Origin: CAYNNP01 sp964398215 | Lineage (GTDB): Bacteria > Planctomycetota > Planctomycetia > Pirellulales > Pirellulaceae | Assembly (NCBI GenBank): GCA_964398215.1 | Contig: CAYNNP010000116.1 | Location: 1-20,198, forward strand | Direction: 5' to 3' | Length of the DNA stretch: 20,198 nt | Shown here: positions 15,894 through 20,198 of the stretch, piece after piece | Layout of the letters: each line of letters begins with the position of its first letter | Numbering within the stretch: position 1 is the first letter of the stretch | Made by a program: the position numbers and the translations under genes | The notes under the pieces: generated by a model | Database searches by the model: none | What the model was told of the DNA's origin: nothing | What the model saw: the letters and a program-made list of their open reading frames with translations, nothing else

Positions 15894-15899
15894 TTTCCT
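15894..15899 (-). promoter_or_regulatory. Ribosome binding site supporting a GTG start
   Basis: The minus-strand sequence AGGAAA lies 5 nt before the GTG at 15888-15886. It decides the start of the M3 peptidase, whose signal peptide begins immediately at that GTG. Confidence 0.65.
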
Positions 15900-16035
15900 C
15901 ATGGATGTAAATTGGTGAATAACTGACTTCTGCAGTGTTTAAATTGATCGCCTGCTGCCATCTTTTCTCACACAGCGATTTTGTAAACCGCAGTTGGCGA
16001 CCAATGTCATACCGCCATGTTTGCGTCCGCCGGCA

Positions 16036-16776
16036 CTATGACCAAAACGAGAATACTCCTGGCCATAGAAAGCGCCATATCATGGCGACAAGACCGATGA
16101 CAATCAAGTTGATAAGCCAGGTCAATCGAACGCGGCTACGGTAGGCGGGTACAAAATGCACCGACGGATTGATCAATAACAGAGTGAGCGAATACAGATT
16201 CAGCAACGGTGGCAAAAGTACAAAGCTAAACACCGATGCTCGATAGGCTCGGTCGACGATGCTGTGTAGGTCATCGTTTCCCTGACTATCCGTCGGTTTC
16301 CCATACAGGCGATTCTTTGGCTTGCCTTCGTTCAAATGAACAGCGCGATACGGATTCTCGCTGTCATTGATGGTCTCGTTTCGGGACACATCGGACGTCA
16401 ACGAATCATAAGCTTCTGCGGAATCCGATAGAGATGTCGTCGATTCGGGGGCGACATCCGAGTCGTCACGTTTTTTGCTGCAGTGCCAGCACACCTCGAA
16501 AGTTGATTCGTTGTGTTCTTTACAGTCGTTGCATATCCAAGGTCCTAGTTCAGCTGCCAACAAAGCGTCCGCATGAAGCAATTCGTCCGCGCGTTGGTAA
16601 TCCTCTGGCGCCACTTCCAGCTTGATCCCACCTAACGCCCCGCCAACGTAACTTAGCGTTGTATGAGACTCAGCGCCGTTAACGACTGCCATGATACCGG
16701 CGGCATCCAGCCGTGTGCGCAGCGACTCTGCTTGAACGATGTCATAGCAACGACGTAATGTTTTCATACTGGTCAT
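16036..16776 (-). CDS. DUF2007 / RanBP2-type zinc finger membrane protein
   Basis: This is a 246-residue protein in three parts. Residues 4-70 resemble DUF2007 (putative signal-transducing protein): MKTLRRCYDIVQAESLRTRL, then GGIKLEVAPEDYQRADELL. Residues 80-99 contain W80, C82, C85, N89, C96 and C99. This spacing fits exactly the RanBP2-type zinc-finger pattern W-x-C-x2-C-x3-N-x6-C-x2-C. A Ser/Asp-rich linker leads to two membrane helices, about 180-202 and 219-239. It starts 12 nt after the stop of the receptor-like kinase gene, so the two are almost certainly co-transcribed, and it may act in the same pathway. The Ser/Thr-rich linker (about 101-145) is a possible phosphorylation region, by inference. 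Start at M4 (16767) is an alternative. Function is not established. Confidence 0.75.
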   Translation of the reverse strand: MTSMKTLRRCYDIVQAESLRTRLDAAGIMAVVNGAESHTTLSYVGGALGGIKLEVAPEDYQRADELLHADALLAAELGPWICNDCKEHNESTFEVCWHCSKKRDDSDVAPESTTSLSDSAEAYDSLTSDVSRNETINDSENPYRAVHLNEGKPKNRLYGKPTDSQGNDDLHSIVDRAYRASVFSFVLLPPLLNLYSLTLLLINPSVHFVPAYRSRVRLTWLINLIVIGLVAMIWRFLWPGVFSFWS

Positions 16777-16788
16777 GCAGCCATTGTA

Positions 16789-19674
16789 CTACAAACGTTC
16801 GATCACCAAGACTGGTGCGACATCAGCCCCCGATTCACGACTTGAAAACGTAATCGAATCATCTCCCTTGCTACCAGATATGACCAGAGTGGCACCTCTG
16901 AGTGGCAATGTACGAATGTAGTCAGACAACTCTTGGGAAGTCACGCTCACACGCCCGTTGTCCAATGACTGAACATTGGTTTCCGCCAACAGCGAAAGTG
17001 ATTCAAGGCCAGTATTTGAAAACGAGCGATTCCAGGTTATCGCATTGCGTCCTTCTTCGATCCACACCAAGGATTCTGGATTCGTTGCACCGTAAATCCG
17101 TAGTTTGCAGTTGACCGCAGATTGATCTGGGCAATGTAGAACCAGCTTTGTGTTGCGGATCTTCCGTTCGTTTCGTTGATTGTTCTGGTTGCCACCCCGA
17201 CGGTTTCCGCGGCCGCCTCGACCACCGTTGTTGGACTCTTCAGAACTGATAGCAGAAAGGTCGAATCGAACGTACGTGTGCTGCAACTCTTTGCCATTTC
17301 GCGATTGCACGAACAACTTTGCTTGTTTGCCAAACGAATTGGATTTCGCCGTTTTCTTTACCGTTGAATCAGCCCCTGCCCCATCCAGACTACTGATCCG
17401 AACAACATCAACAGGTTGCTGAGATGAATTGGGCGCAGGATCACTGGCGGGGTCGGGCTCACTCATGGTTTCTGGGGACCGCGGATTCGTTCTAGGCGAA
17501 TCAGATGGCGCTTTCGGATTCGATCGATTCGTTGCCAAGTCACTACCGGATGGGGATGACGTTCCAATTGTCGTCACATGCACATTGTCCAGATAACTGA
17601 TCTGCCGGTTGCCATCTTTCTGAATCATCACCAGCTTTAAAAATGGATGCCTGTTCGCGTTGGCGGCCGTCGCTGTGTATTCATAGCCAACTGTTCGCAA
17701 GCCACCGTTGGCATCTGTATCGTCTGTAAAATCTGCCAGTTTGAAACGGTCGCCGGACTGTTCTCCAGGCTCTCGAAACCCAAGCATGATCTTGTACTGG
17801 GTTTTGCCTGCTTGTGAACCTGAATTCAAACCACCAATGTCACAGGTGATCCGAAACTTTTCGCCTTGTTTCGTGACATGATTCATATTGTCGGAAATCA
17901 ATTCAAGCATTCCCTTGCCACTAACAAACGCACAAATAGATCCGTCGGCTACGCCCTGCGCCTCGCCACGCCGCCAACCACAAACACCCCCTTGCTTTCG
18001 AATGCTATTCCAACCGCGAATCCGTTTCTTGCCGCCGCGACCTTCAAGGGGACTGTTGGGAACGTTTGACTTAGTGTCTTCAAACGAACCGTTGGCCAAC
18101 GTTGAACTCATCAAAGCACGCGCGCCGTCAACATAAGCAGTGGAAACCGGTGTGGCATCGACATCGACAATGCCCCATTTGTTTGGGCTCGGCTGGCTTT
18201 CCTTCCTACCACCCTGTTTGTTGCCACCAGAATCCCGCCTCGGCTGCGCTTTTGGGTTCGACTGGCGATCATTTCTCTGGTTACTTTGACGCTGATTCGC
18301 CGGTTGCTGAGATTGTTTTGAACGGCTTTGGTCGGTGCGATTGTTGCTGACCGGCTGTGCAGCAGAACTGCTGTCACCCGTATTGTCATTCTGCGCTACG
18401 ACCTCGGGTGTCCCTGAGCCCATTGTGACCAAGTAGTAAGTTAACGGCCCGGCGATCAGCAACACGCCTGCAGCGATCGCCCCGATCAATAGCAGCGGCG
18501 AAGTCTTCTTTCCGGCCGGTTTCTTGGCGCCCGCAGGTGACTTTCTACCGGGCGATGATTTTCGGGTAGCCGGATTCACGGGACGTTTTTTTGCTACCGG
18601 CAAAGATGGCGATGACCCATGCACCGGTACGTTTGCCGCACTGGGAAGATTCGCAAATGGATCGGCAGCCGGCACTGATGGCGCTGGAGGTAGATTCAGT
18701 TTTGGGATGGCCGGCTCGGCAGGCTGTTTCTTTTTATTGACAACCTGTTCCAAACCAGCTTGCAATTTGTTGATCGCCAGCGCGACTTCCGATTTCGATT
18801 CGCTTTCAACTTCCACACGTTTCAATTCTTTCAACATGTGAGCCGCCGACCGGATTCGATTCCGAGGCTCCTTTCGCAGCAGTTGATGAATCAAATCTGC
18901 CAACGGTTCGGGAATCGAAGGATTCACTTCGCGGATGGATTGAGGTGTGTGCGCCAAAATCGCAATCAGTTGACCGGCGACCGTCTTGGATTGAAGCGGC
19001 AGTTTTCCGGTAGCCAGTTCATACAAGACGACGCCCAAAGAGTACAAGTCGCTTCGATCGTCCAGCGGTTCGCTACGAGCCTGTTCAGGCGAAAGGTAAC
19101 CCGGCGTGCCGATCACCGAACCTCGCCCTGAGAGCTGGTCAACTGGCGAATGCGCGAGCGCGAGACCGAAGTCCAAGATTTTGATTCGTTCGGTGCCTTC
19201 TTCGACCCAAATGTTTGCCGGTTTAATGTCGCGATGCACAATGCCTTTTTCATGAGCCGCAGCGAGTCCTTCGGCCATCTCTTTGGCGATCCGAATGATC
19301 GTTTCGTAGCCGGGACGCTCACTGACTTTCTTAAACTGCTCAAGCGTGCCACCCTTAAGCATCTCCATGGCCATGAATGGTGTACCGCTGTGCTCACCAA
19401 CTTCAAAGATCGTGGCGACATTGTCATGGTGCACGGCAGCCATCGCCCGAGCTTCACTAATAAAGCGTTTCCGAGCATGTGGTGTCCCGGATACTTTTTG
19501 ATTCATCACCTTCAACGCAACCGTGCGTTTCAGTTTCATATCCTCGGCACGAAAGACGTAACCCATTCCGCCTTTACCAAGCTCATCGATCACTAGGTAG
19601 CTGCCTAGCTTTCCAAGGTTTTCCGAATCAGGAGACGGATCCAGAAACTCGTACTTTTTCTCGGACGAGGTCAT
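16789..19674 (-). CDS. Receptor-like Ser/Thr kinase with jelly-roll and DNRLRE-like ectodomains
   Basis: This is a 961-residue protein. The cytoplasmic Hanks kinase (about 27-290) is intact: GKGGMGYV 33-40, Lys55, HRDIKPAN 147-154, DFG 168-170 and SPE 195-197. A Pro/Ala/Lys-rich juxtamembrane segment (about 315-392) precedes one membrane helix (393-416). Outside, a basic Gln/Asn/Arg-rich linker (about 430-498) leads to a probable galactose-binding-like jelly roll (about 525-702, with NGSFED and GW motifs). A second linker follows, then a DNRLRE-like domain (about 757-961, with YVRFDLSAIS, LRIYGA and ITWNRSFSN). The latter is interrupted at about 817-837 by an Arg/Gly/Asn-rich insert. Such ectodomains are typical of surface or wall-associated proteins, so this is probably a sensor kinase; the ligand is unknown. 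It is co-transcribed with the downstream zinc-finger membrane protein. Confidence 0.88.
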   Translation of the reverse strand: MTSSEKKYEFLDPSPDSENLGKLGSYLVIDELGKGGMGYVFRAEDMKLKRTVALKVMNQKVSGTPHARKRFISEARAMAAVHHDNVATIFEVGEHSGTPFMAMEMLKGGTLEQFKKVSERPGYETIIRIAKEMAEGLAAAHEKGIVHRDIKPANIWVEEGTERIKILDFGLALAHSPVDQLSGRGSVIGTPGYLSPEQARSEPLDDRSDLYSLGVVLYELATGKLPLQSKTVAGQLIAILAHTPQSIREVNPSIPEPLADLIHQLLRKEPRNRIRSAAHMLKELKRVEVESESKSEVALAINKLQAGLEQVVNKKKQPAEPAIPKLNLPPAPSVPAADPFANLPSAANVPVHGSSPSLPVAKKRPVNPATRKSSPGRKSPAGAKKPAGKKTSPLLLIGAIAAGVLLIAGPLTYYLVTMGSGTPEVVAQNDNTGDSSSAAQPVSNNRTDQSRSKQSQQPANQRQSNQRNDRQSNPKAQPRRDSGGNKQGGRKESQPSPNKWGIVDVDATPVSTAYVDGARALMSSTLANGSFEDTKSNVPNSPLEGRGGKKRIRGWNSIRKQGGVCGWRRGEAQGVADGSICAFVSGKGMLELISDNMNHVTKQGEKFRITCDIGGLNSGSQAGKTQYKIMLGFREPGEQSGDRFKLADFTDDTDANGGLRTVGYEYTATAANANRHPFLKLVMIQKDGNRQISYLDNVHVTTIGTSSPSGSDLATNRSNPKAPSDSPRTNPRSPETMSEPDPASDPAPNSSQQPVDVVRISSLDGAGADSTVKKTAKSNSFGKQAKLFVQSRNGKELQHTYVRFDLSAISSEESNNGGRGGRGNRRGGNQNNQRNERKIRNTKLVLHCPDQSAVNCKLRIYGATNPESLVWIEEGRNAITWNRSFSNTGLESLSLLAETNVQSLDNGRVSVTSQELSDYIRTLPLRGATLVISGSKGDDSITFSSRESGADVAPVLVIERL

Positions 19675-20005
19675 CGGCTAATCGATTGAAAGAGGAGAAA
19701 GAAGTCCTTTTGACTTACTCATTAGTATAGCAGATCAGCAAAGGAAATCGAAAACTCCTCCTACCAGCGGCCAGGGCAATGCATTGTTTCGAGCTGAGAT
19801 GCCTGAAGAAATGGTAACCGGACGCGTCAGCGGCGGCCGATCACTGAACGTAGAAGCACAACACAAATACCTTGATTTGTAGATTCTTGCAAAAAACCCG
19901 AGCCGCCGGAAATCCAAAATGGGCATGGAATCGTCTAAATTTTGAACACTTGAATCCGTCTGCGAAAGAAGCCCATGTTGCGTCTAATCCCACTGATGTT
20001 TTTGT
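19675..20005. other. Gene-free region upstream of the receptor kinase
   Basis: I see no convincing gene here. On the minus strand TATACT (19724-19729) is a good -10 match about 50 bp upstream of the kinase ATG, but no -35 of comparable quality sits 16-18 bp above it. Short open frames on the minus strand (19735-19926, 19841-20155) have no recognisable content and overlap the RHS segment. The remainder may be promoter or 5' remains of the RHS region. Confidence 0.4.
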
Positions 20006-20198
20006 ATGCTTGCTTGTTTCGCAGCTGCAGTGGCAAACAATCCACGCAGAATCTTGCTGGTTACGGGTACAGTGCTGGTCAGCAAGAGCATTAACGCAGA
20101 GGGGAGTGTCAGCACGAGCTTCAGTGATGCGGCCGGCCGAATGCTTGAAAGCCATGATGCTCTCGGAAAGATCACCACGTACGAGTACGACGCAGGCG
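20006..20198 (+). CDS. Partial RHS/YD-repeat protein, cut by window end
   Basis: The frame from the ATG at 20006 to the window end encodes 64 residues. The last 27 or so carry a clear YD-repeat signature: SDAAGRMLESHDALGKITTY, followed by EYDAG. This matches the D-x2-GR...D-x2-G-x2-T-x-Y-x-YD pattern of RHS proteins, which are large secreted or surface polymorphic-toxin and adhesion proteins. An in-frame stop at 19994-19996 limits the 5' end. Only about 37 residues would precede the repeat, unusually little for an RHS protein. The start may therefore be wrong, or this may be a remnant or frameshifted copy. The first residues (MLACFAAAVAN) are mildly hydrophobic but not a convincing signal peptide. 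The YD-repeat call is good; gene integrity is unknown. Confidence 0.55.
   Translation, partial: MLACFAAAVANNPRRILLVTGTVLVSKSINAEGSVSTSFSDAAGRMLESHDALGKITTYEYDAG

Overview
The window looks like a chromosomal segment of a planctomycete, most likely Pirellulaceae-like. This is inferred from two large Hanks-type Ser/Thr kinases with long receptor-like C-terminal parts, one of them fused to a STAND ATPase and a formylglycine-generating-enzyme-like (SUMF1) domain. Further support comes from DUF4331, DUF4198 and exported M3 peptidase genes, frequent TTG/GTG or weakly ribosome-bound starts, moderate GC, and GC-rich palindromic intergenic repeats. No rRNA, tRNA, CRISPR array, integrase, transposase or phage gene is visible.

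Layout. 1-633 is a gene-free flank carrying a compact, strongly palindromic MITE/REP-like element (44-189). 634-1152 (+) is a DinB/DUF1572-type protein. It abuts, stop to stop, a 1,536-residue zinc ribbon-kinase-STAND-membrane-helical-SUMF1 protein (1153-5763, -). Upstream of that on the same strand is a C45/Ntn-type hydrolase or acyltransferase (5837-7210, -).

A 380-bp divergent intergenic region then leads into a tight five-gene plus-strand operon (7591-12879). It encodes a tyrosine-decarboxylase-like PLP enzyme, an exported DUF4331 protein with an extra C-terminal SnoaL/NTF2-like domain, an exported DUF4198 protein, and two paralogous 111-residue proteins. Convergent to it is an ankyrin-repeat protein (12921-13613, -). 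A palindromic repeat follows at 13701-13723, then an exported M3 oligopeptidase (13747-15888, -). The next minus-strand pair is a receptor-like Ser/Thr kinase (16789-19674) and, 12 nt downstream, a DUF2007/RanBP2-zinc-finger membrane protein (16036-16776). The right edge (about 20006-20198, +) enters a YD-repeat (RHS) coding segment, cut by the window.

How the parts may work together. The strongest candidate for an undescribed unit is the five-gene PLP-decarboxylase operon with the divergent C45 enzyme. It combines a cytoplasmic amino-acid decarboxylase, two exported proteins of unknown function and two small paralogues, without the amino-acid/amine antiporter normally beside catabolic tyrosine decarboxylases. 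A role in making or turning over an amine or amide is inferred only. The kinase-STAND-SUMF1 protein and the kinase plus RanBP2-finger pair are probable signalling systems; their ligands and targets cannot be read from sequence.
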